64,000 nucleotides of DNA, taken from positions 44,404 through 108,403 of the forward strand of contig JAJFUF010000015.1 of NCBI GenBank assembly GCA_021372495.1, given 5' to 3'. How positions within the stretch are numbered: the stretch's first letter is position 1; every line of letters begins with the position of its first letter. The DNA comes from Lysobacteraceae bacterium (GTDB lineage: Bacteria > Pseudomonadota > Gammaproteobacteria > Xanthomonadales > Rhodanobacteraceae). The position numbers were made by a program, and so were the translations under genes. Below the pieces are notes generated by a model that did not search any database, was not told where the DNA came from, and worked only from the letters and a program-made list of their open reading frames with translations. Of the stretch, positions 28,824 to 35,649 are shown piece by piece.

Positions 28824-29116
28824 TGCCGATTGGAGTCATCTACGCCTGTGCCGCCATGCTCTTCGTTGGCACAGCGCCTCTCCCCTACGGCTACTACACC
28901 TTGCTGCGGTTGGTCGCGTGCGGCGTCTTTTCACTTGCTGCGTTCGTCTCTGCCGATAGAAAGCACAAGGTACTTCCTTGGGTCTTCGGCTTGGCGGCAC
29001 TACTGTTCAATCCAATCGCGAAGGTACACCTCCCCAAAGAGGCGTGGGCGCTTGTTGATGTTGCGGCTGGTGTCTTTCTGCTTGTTGCCGCGAAGGCTGT
29101 GCGCACCAATGCATAA
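28823..29116 (+). CDS. integron cassette 5, gene B: DUF6804-like small membrane protein
   Basis: A 97-residue protein with three or four helices. The pattern LPYGYYTLLRLVACGVFSLAAF, then LFNPIAKVHLPKEAWALVDVAAGVFLLVA, is that of DUF6804, a family of small membrane proteins without known function. The ATG overlaps the TAA of gene A. The stop TAA lies within the R'' box (GCATAAC) of attC 5, so the cassette boundary supports this frame. Confidence 0.75.
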   Translation: MPIGVIYACAAMLFVGTAPLPYGYYTLLRLVACGVFSLAAFVSADRKHKVLPWVFGLAALLFNPIAKVHLPKEAWALVDVAAGVFLLVAAKAVRTNA

Positions 29117-29197
29117 CATGGCGCTCAACCTCGCTCCCTTCGGTCGCTAGGCGCTGCGCGATAAAGCCGCGCGGCGCCGGTTAGCTCTACGTTAGCC
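29111..29197 (+). other. attC site 5 (87 bp)
   Basis: R'' GCATAAC at 29,111-29,117 and R' GTTAGCC at 29,191-29,197. The arms GGCGCTC and GCGCCGG and an internal GCGCTGCGCGATAAAGCCGC form a longer stem than in attC 1-4. Confidence 0.8.
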
Positions 29198-29215
29198 ATC
29201 GTAGGAAGAGAACGG

Positions 29216-29596
29216 ATGACTCAGCCAAAAGGCAACGCATCACCGACCAGTGACTGGCGAGCCGAGCGTTTGAACCGGGTCCGTGCATTGATCAGGCAGG
29301 CGGCACCGGCTGCGATCGAAGAGGCGAAATGGAAGAAGCCGTCTAATCCGGCGGGCGTGCCCACATGGTCCGATCACGGCATCATCTGCACCGGCGAATC
29401 GTACAAGGAGAAGGTCAAGCTCACCTTTGCCAAGGGGGCCAGCCTGCGTGACCCGCATGGGCTGTTCAACACCAGCCTGGACGGGAACACCCGTCGTGCT
29501 ATCGATCTGAAGCAGTCGGATATGCTTGATGAGCAGGCGTTTGTCGAGCTGGTTCAAGCGGCCGTTGCGCTCAACCGCGGCGTCGCTGAGGGCTAG
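29216..29596 (+). CDS. integron cassette 6: DUF1801 domain-containing protein
   Basis: A 126-residue DUF1801/YdhG-like protein. The diagnostic run is AAIEEAKWKKPSNPAGVPTWSDHGIICTGESYKEKVKLTFAKGA, followed by LFNTSLDGNTRRAIDLKQSD and a C-terminal helix with VELVQAAVALN. Function is unknown; the fold is compact alpha/beta. DUF1801 genes are frequent integron cassettes. The TAG stop lies inside the altered R'' box of the next, degenerate attC. Confidence 0.88.
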   Translation: MTQPKGNASPTSDWRAERLNRVRALIRQAAPAAIEEAKWKKPSNPAGVPTWSDHGIICTGESYKEKVKLTFAKGASLRDPHGLFNTSLDGNTRRAIDLKQSDMLDEQAFVELVQAAVALNRGVAEG

Positions 29597-29650
29597 CAGT
29601 TCATTCAAGCCGACGCCGCTTCGCGGCGCGGCTTGATTCAGGTATCGGGC
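29591..29650 (+). other. degenerate attC site 6
   Basis: GGCTAGCAGTTCATTCAAG starts a normal-looking attC left part but with AGC in place of AAC in R''. The stem GCCGACGCCGC-ttc-GCGGCGCGGCTT is intact. The right end reads AGGTATCGGGC where GTTAGGC is expected, so R' is damaged. Cassettes 6 and 7 are probably fused. Confidence 0.6.
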
Positions 29651-29684
29651 GCGCTCCAGCCGTATTTCGCCGCCTTGGGAGTTC

Positions 29685-29993
29685 ATGGTGATCTTTGCCG
29701 AGTTGCAGCCAGAACGCGATGACGTCGAGTTCCATGGAGAGCTTGCAGCCTTTTTGGCAGGACGCTTTCCTGGAACCCGTGCCGGGTTGCAATGCGACTC
29801 TTGGGTCTGGATCTGCGATGGCAAAACCAAGGTTGCAGTAGACACGTTCACATCCCGGCACCATCAGATAAAGGCAGCGGCGGCGGGCTCGCTTGTCGAG
29901 CAGGTTATCCTCGCTTTGGCTGAAAAATACCCACTCGAACGGTTCAGTCCGCCGTTGCTCGAAGAGCACGAAGAAGCACCGGACGATTCCTGA
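29685..29993 (+). CDS. integron cassette 7: protein of unknown family
   Basis: A 102-residue, acidic protein with a mixed alpha/beta pattern: MVIFAELQPERDDVEFHGELAAFLAGRFPG, then WVWICDGKTKVAVDTFTSRHHQIKA, and a helical end ending EEHEEAPDDS. The DNA is somewhat richer in GC than cassettes 2-4. A GGGAG lies about 5 bases before the ATG. No domain was recognised; the size and shape resemble small immunity or adaptor proteins, but that is only impression. Confidence 0.65.
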   Translation: MVIFAELQPERDDVEFHGELAAFLAGRFPGTRAGLQCDSWVWICDGKTKVAVDTFTSRHHQIKAAAAGSLVEQVILALAEKYPLERFSPPLLEEHEEAPDDS

Positions 29994-30049
29994 CAAAAAA
30001 TGTGCCCGCTGGCCAGCAATGGCGGCAACTCGGGCGTCCGAGTCGGCAC

Positions 30050-30126
30050 GCCTGACAATTCGTGTATGCCCCCGCCTGCAAGTGACCGTGGGGTGTGCGG
30101 ACGGCAAAGCGGGTCGGTTGCGAGCC
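30050..30126 (-). mobile_element. left half of attC 7 followed by a remnant end of an IS1111-group element
   Basis: GCCTGACAATTCG (30,050-30,062) is an attC left end with one change in R''. From 30,063 the sequence aligns with the downstream end of the intact IS at 25,869: both share TGTATG, CCTGCAAGTGACC, GCGGACGGCA and CGGTTGC, including the arms of the CTGCAA/TTGC-AG stem. The match fades after about 60 bases; the transposase and the other IS end are missing. The junction is at the same attC position as in attC 2. Confidence 0.7.
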
Positions 30127-30154
30127 GTCGGCTAACTCAGGAGTCAGGTGCACC

Positions 30155-30388
30155 ATGGATCGCACGCGGCCACCCGAAGTACCTGTAGAGCCCGCCTGGC
30201 GGAAAATGAAGTGTCCCGCCTGCGGCGAGGCCAACACGGCCAGGATCATGTATGGCTTGCCGAGCTTCGATCAGGAGCTGGGAGAGTCTCTTTCGACGGG
30301 GGAGGTGGTGCTGGGGGGCTGCGTGCTCTCTCCCGACAACCCCAAGTGGCATTGCAACCTCTGCCATCATGAATGGGGCCAACCATGA
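30155..30388 (+). CDS. small zinc-ribbon protein (cassette-like)
   Basis: A 77-residue protein with two Cys pairs: MKCPACGEAN near the N-terminus and WHCNLCHHEW at the C-terminus, a typical zinc-ribbon spacing. Between them is TARIMYGLPSFDQELGESLSTGEVVLGGCVLS. Such proteins with the frame KCPxCG...YGxP...LGGC...PxWxCxxCxxxW are common short hypothetical proteins and integron passengers. The ATG at 30,155 is chosen since the extended frame upstream runs through the IS remnant. Confidence 0.75.
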   Translation: MDRTRPPEVPVEPAWRKMKCPACGEANTARIMYGLPSFDQELGESLSTGEVVLGGCVLSPDNPKWHCNLCHHEWGQP

Positions 30389-30616
30389 AGGCGCAAATGC
30401 GCTTGACCGCACGATGAAGGCGGACGCCCCATCGGACCGTGGCCTTGGCTCGCGCGTTCGGGCCGGACCCGCATCGTTGCTGCGATACGCGGGATAAAGT
30501 CCCGCCGCGTTTTCATTCCCACATGCGACACGGCGGTGTCCGGCGGGCCCGGCGTGGGGTCATGCCGGGCGTGCCGCCCGGCCTGCGCGCTGCTTCGAAT
30601 AAAGGGATCGTAGCCC
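30389..30616. other. gene-free stretch at the distal integron boundary
   Basis: About 230 bases between the zinc-ribbon gene and the damaged lipoprotein gene. Several short open frames exist but none shows a convincing start, Shine-Dalgarno or recognisable product. A clear attC was not found, so the end of the array cannot be placed exactly. The short inverted pair GCCGGGC...GCCCGGC occurs near 30,565. Confidence 0.5.
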
Positions 30617-31046
30617 ATCAATTCGACCTTCCCGGCATCCGCCGTGGCGATCCTCGCGCTGGCAGGCTGCGCGATGCTGCCGCCGCTCGAGGAGGGCGTC
30701 CTCGGTGCGGTCCTATGACCGTACCAGCGGCGCTTACGTCCTGGAGCTCCGCAACCAAGCCAGGCGTCCGGTTCTCTACCTCGCCCCCTACCTGACCTTC
30801 AGCACCACCCGCACCCCCGATCCGATGGCGTTTCGGGCAGCGCCGGAGGGCATGGCGCTCATGGCGCACGACACCAAGCTTGACCCGGGCGAGTCGGCAA
30901 CCTTCGCCGGCCGTTGCACCGCCACCGGCGCATGCTCGTCGCCGGGTACTTACGCGGCCATCCCTGCCTGCTGGTTCACGACGGCCTGGACCTGCGGGAA
31001 ATACTTGCCTGTCTGGTCGGAAACGCCGTTGAATGGCGTCCGGTAG
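30617..31046 (+). pseudogene. probable frameshifted lipoprotein gene
   Basis: In one frame (30,617-30,716) the translation is NSTFPASAVAILALAGCAMLPP, a lipoprotein signal with lipobox LAGC but beginning at ATC with no ATG, and it stops soon after. In another frame (30,705-31,046, GTG start, 113 residues) a secreted-looking domain continues: SYDRTSGAYVLELRNQARRPVLYLAP, then paired cysteines in GRCTATGACSS and PACWFTTAWTCG. A single +1 shift near 30,700 would join them. This suggests a decayed gene or a sequencing error; alternatively the 113-residue frame is translated alone. No family was recognised. Confidence 0.5.
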
Positions 31047-31104
31047 GGCCTGACGGCCGACGCCGGGTCGCGATATCGAGGCCTCACCGAGCGGGAGAAC
31101 GTGC

Positions 31105-31968
31105 ATGGCCGATCAGCCTTCCCCCTTCGACGCGGCGAAGTACAAGCGCGCGCAGCGCGAGCAATGGAACAAGGACGGCGCGGCGTGGCGACGCTGGAAT
31201 CCCGTCCTCGACCGTTGGTACGGCGACGCGACCCGCGAGATGCTCGACTTGGCGCGGATCCAGCCGGGCCAGCGCATCCTCGACGTCGCCGCCGGCGCGG
31301 GCGAGCCGGCGGTCAGTGCCGCCGAACGCGTGGGCCCCGACGGTTACGTGCTGGCGACCGACCTCTCGGAAGGCATCGTCGCGCTTGCGCTCGAGGTCGC
31401 CCGCGAACGGGGACTCCGACAGATCGAGACCCGCGCCATGGACGGCGAGAAACTGGACCTGCCCGACGCATCCTTCGATGCGGTGCTGTGCCGGCTGGGG
31501 CTGATGTACATGCCGCATCCCGTGACGGCGCTGCGCGAGTGGCGCCGGGCCCTGAGAGCGGGCGGCCGCGTGGCCGTCGTGGTCTTTTCCACGCCCGAGC
31601 GCAACGCCTGGGGGGCCATCCCCGCGTCCATCATCCGCCGGCGCGCGCAACTGCCACCGCCCGCGGCAGGGCAACCGGGACCGTTCGCCCTCGGCGGCCC
31701 CGGGGTGCTGGAAGATGTATTCCGTCAAGGCGGATTTGCCGGTCCCGAAGTTCGCACCGTGCCGGCGCCCTTGCGCATGGCCAGCGCCGCCGAGTACGTG
31801 CGGCTCGCCCGCGAAGCCTTCGGCGCCTTCAACGCCATGATGGCCCACCTGCCCCCGCAGGAACGGGAGTCCGTGTGGGACGAAGTGGAAGGCGCCATGC
31901 GCAGCTTCGAATCGGCGGGCGGGTTCGAGGTGCCGGGTGAATGCCTTGTCGGCACAGCCACGAAATAA
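31105..31968 (+). CDS. class I SAM-dependent methyltransferase
   Basis: A 287-residue Methyltransf_11/UbiE-like enzyme. Motif I ILDVAAGAGEPAVSAA is near residues 58-73, the acidic residue in VLATDLSEGIV follows, and motif II/III segments DASFDAVLCRLGLMYMPHP and ALRAGGRVAVVVF are in place. An N-terminal YKRAQREQWNKDGAAWRRWNP is common in related methyltransferases. The substrate is unknown. The gene is intact, but an IS3 remnant begins 8 bases after its stop, so former downstream partners may be lost. Confidence 0.88.
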   Translation: MADQPSPFDAAKYKRAQREQWNKDGAAWRRWNPVLDRWYGDATREMLDLARIQPGQRILDVAAGAGEPAVSAAERVGPDGYVLATDLSEGIVALALEVARERGLRQIETRAMDGEKLDLPDASFDAVLCRLGLMYMPHPVTALREWRRALRAGGRVAVVVFSTPERNAWGAIPASIIRRRAQLPPPAAGQPGPFALGGPGVLEDVFRQGGFAGPEVRTVPAPLRMASAAEYVRLAREAFGAFNAMMAHLPPQERESVWDEVEGAMRSFESAGGFEVPGECLVGTATK

Positions 31969-31976
31969 TCGTACGC

Positions 31977-32140
31977 AATGGCTGGGACTGGGTGGACTGG
32001 TTCAACCATCGGCGCTGCTCGGGCCGATCGAGAGCATCCCGCCAGCAGAAGCCGAAGCGGCTTACGATCGGCGACAGCGTGAGCTCGCGATGGCGGCGTG
32101 ACCCACACCCACGAGCCTCCGGGATACCCGGGGCGATTCA
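31977..32140 (+). mobile_element. IS3-family remnant: transposase C-terminus and right inverted repeat
   Basis: Translation gives NGWDWVDWFNHRR, then, after a one-base deletion near 32,013, LLGPIESIPPAEAEAAYDRR and ELAMAA-stop (TGA at 32,099-32,101). WVDWFNHRRLLxPIxxIPPAEAE is the classic C-terminus of IS3-family OrfB. About 25 bases further, CCGGGATACCCGGGGCGATTCA fits the terminal repeat TGAATCGCCCCGGG read in reverse, so the element's right edge is near 32,140. Everything upstream is missing. Confidence 0.8.
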
Positions 32141-32228
32141 TGTATGCCCCTTCCGCATCGCGCGGGCCGCAAGGCAAGCTTGGCCCGCCCGCGCCGATCC
32201 GGCGCGATCCGACTGACGGAGCCATTCA

Positions 32229-32924
32229 ATGCCTACCCTGCACTGGGAACGCCACCGCACCGAACGCATCGGCTGGCTGCGCGCCGCGGTGCTGGGCGCG
32301 AACGACGGCATCGTGTCCACCGCCAGCCTGGTGCTGGGCGTGGCGGCGGCACATGTCTCGCACGGCAGCATCGTGGTGGCGGGCGTGGCCGGGCTGGTCG
32401 CCGGGGCGATGTCGATGGCGGCGGGCGAGTACGTCTCGGTGCATTCGCAGGCCGACACCGAGCACGCCGACATCGAGCGCGAGCGCGGCGAGCTGGCGGC
32501 CGAGCCGGAGGCGGAGCTGAAGGAGCTGACCGCGATCTACGTCGGCCGCGGCCTCGACGCCGCGCTGGCGCAGCAGGTGGCGGCGCAATTGATGAGGCAC
32601 GACGCGCTGGAGGCGCACGCGCGCGACGAGCTCGGCATCACCACCGCGCTGCGCGCGCGCCCGCTGCAGGCGGCGCTGGCCTCGGCGGCGAGCTTCGCGG
32701 TCGGCGCGGCGCTGCCGCTGGCGGTGACGGCGCTGAGCCCGGCCGCGCGGCTGGTCCCGCTGGTCGCCGCCACCTCGCTGGTGTTCCTCGCCCTGCTGGG
32801 CGGCGTCGCCGCGCGCACCGGCGGCGCGTCGGTGGCGACCGGCACGCTGCGCGTGACCTTCTGGGGCGCGCTGGCAATGGCGCTGACCGCGGGCGTCGGC
32901 GCGCTGTTCGGCGTGGCGGCCTGA
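32229..32924 (+). CDS. VIT1/CCC1 family metal transporter-like protein
   Basis: A 231-residue membrane protein of the VIT1/CCC1 (Nodulin-21) family. The N-terminal GWLRAAVLGANDGIVSTASLVLGVAAA and AGLVAGAMSMAAGEYVSVHSQADTE are diagnostic, the latter being the transport-path helix; a cytosolic region (about 80-140) with several Glu follows, then three helices. Family members move Fe2+ or Mn2+ into vacuoles or out of the cell. Direction and metal in bacteria are inferred only. Confidence 0.9.
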   Translation: MPTLHWERHRTERIGWLRAAVLGANDGIVSTASLVLGVAAAHVSHGSIVVAGVAGLVAGAMSMAAGEYVSVHSQADTEHADIERERGELAAEPEAELKELTAIYVGRGLDAALAQQVAAQLMRHDALEAHARDELGITTALRARPLQAALASAASFAVGAALPLAVTALSPAARLVPLVAATSLVFLALLGGVAARTGGASVATGTLRVTFWGALAMALTAGVGALFGVAA

Positions 32925-33123
32925 ACCGCCCGCGCGGGCGGCCACGATTCCCGCCCCGCCTGATCTGGGACAAGACGAGGTCCGGCCGGCGTACCTAGGC
33001 TGGTCGCGGCGCGCGCCGACGGCAACGGGCGGTACGCGCCCGGCCCGGCATGCTCGACGCGGCCGACGCCGCCCGGGACGTGCGCGCCGCGTCGGTCGGC
33101 GGCATCTGTGGAGGGAGAGCGAC

Positions 33124-33894
33124 ATGGATCTGCGCGATCGTGCGGTCGTCGTCACCGGAGCGAGCCGCGGCCTGGGCGCCGCGATCGCGGACGAGCTCGC
33201 CCAGGCGGGCGCGTCGGTATGCGTCAACTACCTGCGCAGCCAGGAACGGGCGGAAGCGCTGGTGGACGCGATCGGCAGCCGCGGCGGCCGCGCCTTCGCG
33301 TTCCGCGCCGACGTGACCCGCTCCGACGAGGTCGAGGCGATGATGCGCGCCGCCGCCGCGCGCTTCGGCACCATCGACGCGGTGGTGAACAACGCGCTGC
33401 CGGCCTACCGCTTCGATCCGAGCGCGGCGTACACGCGCATCGAGACGATCGCCTGGGACAACTTCCAGCGCCAGTTCGAGGGCGCGGTGCGCGCGGCGGT
33501 GAACACCACGCGCGCGGCGCTGCCGTACATGCAGCAGCGCCGCTACGGCAAGATCGTCAACATCGCCACCAACCTGATCTTCAACCCGGTGGTGACCTAC
33601 TACGACTACACCACCGCCAAGGCGGCGCTGCTCGGGCTGACGCGCAACCTGGCCGCCGAGCTGGGCCCGCACGGCATCCGCGTCAACCTGCTGGCCGGCG
33701 GCCTGCTCAAGACCACCGACGCCAGCCGCGACACGACCAGCGAAGTGTTCGAAAGGGTGGCGCACGCCTCGCCGCTGCGGCAGGTGGTCACGCCGCGCGA
33801 GTTCGCGCAGGCCGTGCTGTTCTTCGTCTCGGGCCTGAGCGACGCGGTGACCGGGCAGACGCTTGCGGTCGACGCCGGGCTGACGATGACCTGA
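33124..33894 (+). CDS. SDR family oxidoreductase (FabG-like), 3-oxoacyl-ACP reductase type
   Basis: A 256-residue Rossmann-fold SDR. The cofactor loop TGASRGLG is at 11-18, NN at 89-90, and the YxxxK pair is Tyr162 and Lys166. The position of the catalytic serine (13 before Tyr) is Thr149 in IVNIATNLI, an uncommon replacement. The basic NYLRSQER segment after the second strand suggests NADP(H). A GGAGG lies 8-10 bases before the ATG. It resembles FabG-like reductases, but no fatty-acid genes flank it, so the substrate is unknown. Confidence 0.88.
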   Translation: MDLRDRAVVVTGASRGLGAAIADELAQAGASVCVNYLRSQERAEALVDAIGSRGGRAFAFRADVTRSDEVEAMMRAAAARFGTIDAVVNNALPAYRFDPSAAYTRIETIAWDNFQRQFEGAVRAAVNTTRAALPYMQQRRYGKIVNIATNLIFNPVVTYYDYTTAKAALLGLTRNLAAELGPHGIRVNLLAGGLLKTTDASRDTTSEVFERVAHASPLRQVVTPREFAQAVLFFVSGLSDAVTGQTLAVDAGLTMT

Positions 33895-34102
33895 GCGGCG
33901 GCACCGGCATCGCCGCGTGCGGCCTCGCACGTTCGGCACCGTCCGCCAGTCGCGTGCGCACGGCGCACGAGGCTTCAGGCCAGGCTCGGGCGCGCGCTGC
34001 CGCGATGGATCTGGCATCGCGCTCCATCATCGCAGCGCATCGGCCCAACGCCCCGCGGAACCCTGATCCGGCGCAAGAAAGCGCCGCCGCGGCGATGATC
34101 GG

Positions 34103-35110
34103 ATGCGGCCATCGCTGGCCGTGCTGCATTCCGCCGAGGTTGCCGTCGTGGATGCCGTCGCGCACACCGGAACGCCGATGCTGTATCTCGCCTTCGGCCT
34201 GCTGGTGGCGGCGCTTGTGGCGGTCGACTTCCTGCTGCTGCGCGCGCAGGGCAGCCACCGCGTGTCGACGCGCGAGGCGGCGCTGTGGTCGCTGGTGTGG
34301 GTCGCCGCCGCGGCGGCGTTCGGCGCCTGGCTGTGGTGGCATCTGCACGGCCTGTATGGCGCCGAGGTCGCGCGCCGCAAGACGCTGGAATACGCCGCCG
34401 GCTACCTGATCGAGAAGGGGTTGGCGGTGGAGAACGTGTTCGTGTGGATCACGATCTTCACCTACTTCGCGATTCCCGCCGAGTTGCAGAAGCGCGTGCT
34501 GCTGTGGGGCGTGGTCGGCGCGATCGCGATGCGCGCGGTGCTGATCTATCTCGGCGCGGTGCTGATCCGGCAGTTCGAGTGGATCTTCTACGTGTTCGGC
34601 GCCTTCCTCGTCGGCACCGGCGTCAAGATGTTCCTGTTCACCGGCAAGTCCGCCGACCTTGGCGGCAATCCGCTGCTGCGCTGGATGCGCGGCCACCTGC
34701 CGGTCACGCAGGCGCTGCACGGCGAGCGTTTCCTCGTGCGCGAACGCGGGCGCCGCGCGCTGACGCCGCTGTTCCTGGTGCTGGTGCTGGTCGAGGTCAC
34801 CGACGTCGTCTTCGCGGTGGACAGCATCCCCGCGATCTTCGCGGTCACCGCCGACCCGTTCATTGTGTTCACCGCCAACACCTTCGCCATCCTCGGCCTG
34901 CGCGCGATGTACTTCCTGCTCGCCGACATGGCCGCGCGCTTCCACCTGCTCGGCTACGGGCTGGCGCTGATCGTCGCCCTGGTCGGCGCGAAGATGCTGC
35001 TGATGGACGTCTACAAGGTGCCGGTGACGTTGATGCTGGGCGTGACGGCGGCGGTGCTGGCGATCTCCATCGCCGCCAGCCTGCTGGTGAAGCCTCGAGC
35101 GTCGCGCTGA
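34103..35110 (+). CDS. TerC family integral membrane protein (Alx-like)
   Basis: A 335-residue polytopic protein with about nine helices. The TerC hallmarks are EKGLAVENVFVWITIF and VLVEVTDVVFAVDSIPAIFAVTADPFIVFTANTFAILGLRAMYFLLA, with the acidic residues expected to bind metal. Alx/TerC proteins export Mn2+ or help secreted metalloproteins in other bacteria. The size fits the Alx subgroup. No yybP-ykoY manganese riboswitch was recognised in the 200 bases upstream. Confidence 0.92.
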   Translation: MRPSLAVLHSAEVAVVDAVAHTGTPMLYLAFGLLVAALVAVDFLLLRAQGSHRVSTREAALWSLVWVAAAAAFGAWLWWHLHGLYGAEVARRKTLEYAAGYLIEKGLAVENVFVWITIFTYFAIPAELQKRVLLWGVVGAIAMRAVLIYLGAVLIRQFEWIFYVFGAFLVGTGVKMFLFTGKSADLGGNPLLRWMRGHLPVTQALHGERFLVRERGRRALTPLFLVLVLVEVTDVVFAVDSIPAIFAVTADPFIVFTANTFAILGLRAMYFLLADMAARFHLLGYGLALIVALVGAKMLLMDVYKVPVTLMLGVTAAVLAISIAASLLVKPRASR

Positions 35111-35122
35111 GCCGCGGCGGGC

Positions 35123-35641
35123 TTACATCCGCACCGGGCCGGCGACGCGGCAGTCCTCGCGCGCGCGTTTCGCCGCGGCCGCGCCGGCACCGTCGCTGGC
35201 CAGTGCGCGCAGTTCCGCCACGGTCTGCCAGTTGCGCGCGCACAGCTCGCCCAGCCGCGGGCCGAGGTCGAACGAGCGCTGCGCCAGGCGCTCGGCGTCG
35301 GCGTAGTCCTTGAGGCGCACCGCCAGTTCGGCGCGGTACTGCAGCAGGTCCGGCGCTTCGGGCGAAAGCTTCAGCGCCTGGTCGGCCTTGGCCGCGGCGT
35401 CGGCGTAGCGGCCGGCCTGTTCGTCGGCGTGCGCGGCGTCGAGCAGGCCCTGCACGGCGGGATCGCGCAGCGGCGCGACCTGCACCACCGAATGGTCCTG
35501 CTCGCCGGCGGCGCGGATCGCGGCGACCAGGTCGCGGTCCGGCGGGCGCGTCGACGGCGCGGAGGGGGCCGGCTGGCCGCACGCGGCCAGAATCAGCGTG
35601 CCGCCGAGCGCGGCGGCGAGTCGGATGCGATGGATCGTCAT
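35123..35641 (-). CDS. lipoprotein with TPR-like repeat
   Basis: A 172-residue protein. The signal is MTIHRIRLAAALGGTLILAACG with lipobox LAAC (Cys21). Residues about 65-125 contain a TPR-like pair: DEQAGRYADAAAKADQALKLSPEAPDLLQYRAELAVRLKDYADAERLAQRSFDL. It begins 8 bases after the mrcB stop and so is co-transcribed with PBP1b. E. coli PBP1b is activated by the TPR-lacking lipoprotein LpoB; this could be an alternative lipoprotein partner of PBP1b, but that is only an inference from position. Confidence 0.8.
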   Translation of the reverse strand: MTIHRIRLAAALGGTLILAACGQPAPSAPSTRPPDRDLVAAIRAAGEQDHSVVQVAPLRDPAVQGLLDAAHADEQAGRYADAAAKADQALKLSPEAPDLLQYRAELAVRLKDYADAERLAQRSFDLGPRLGELCARNWQTVAELRALASDGAGAAAAKRAREDCRVAGPVRM

Positions 35642-35649
35642 GGTGCGTT

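Noticed and set aside
32129..32150. ATTCATGTATGCCCC looks like another IS1111-group end
   Set aside because: The ATTCA is the terminal repeat of the IS3 remnant, and similarity stops after about 15 bases.
33900..34102. Manganese (yybP-ykoY) riboswitch upstream of terC
   Set aside because: The conserved loop sequences of that class could not be found by eye in this stretch.
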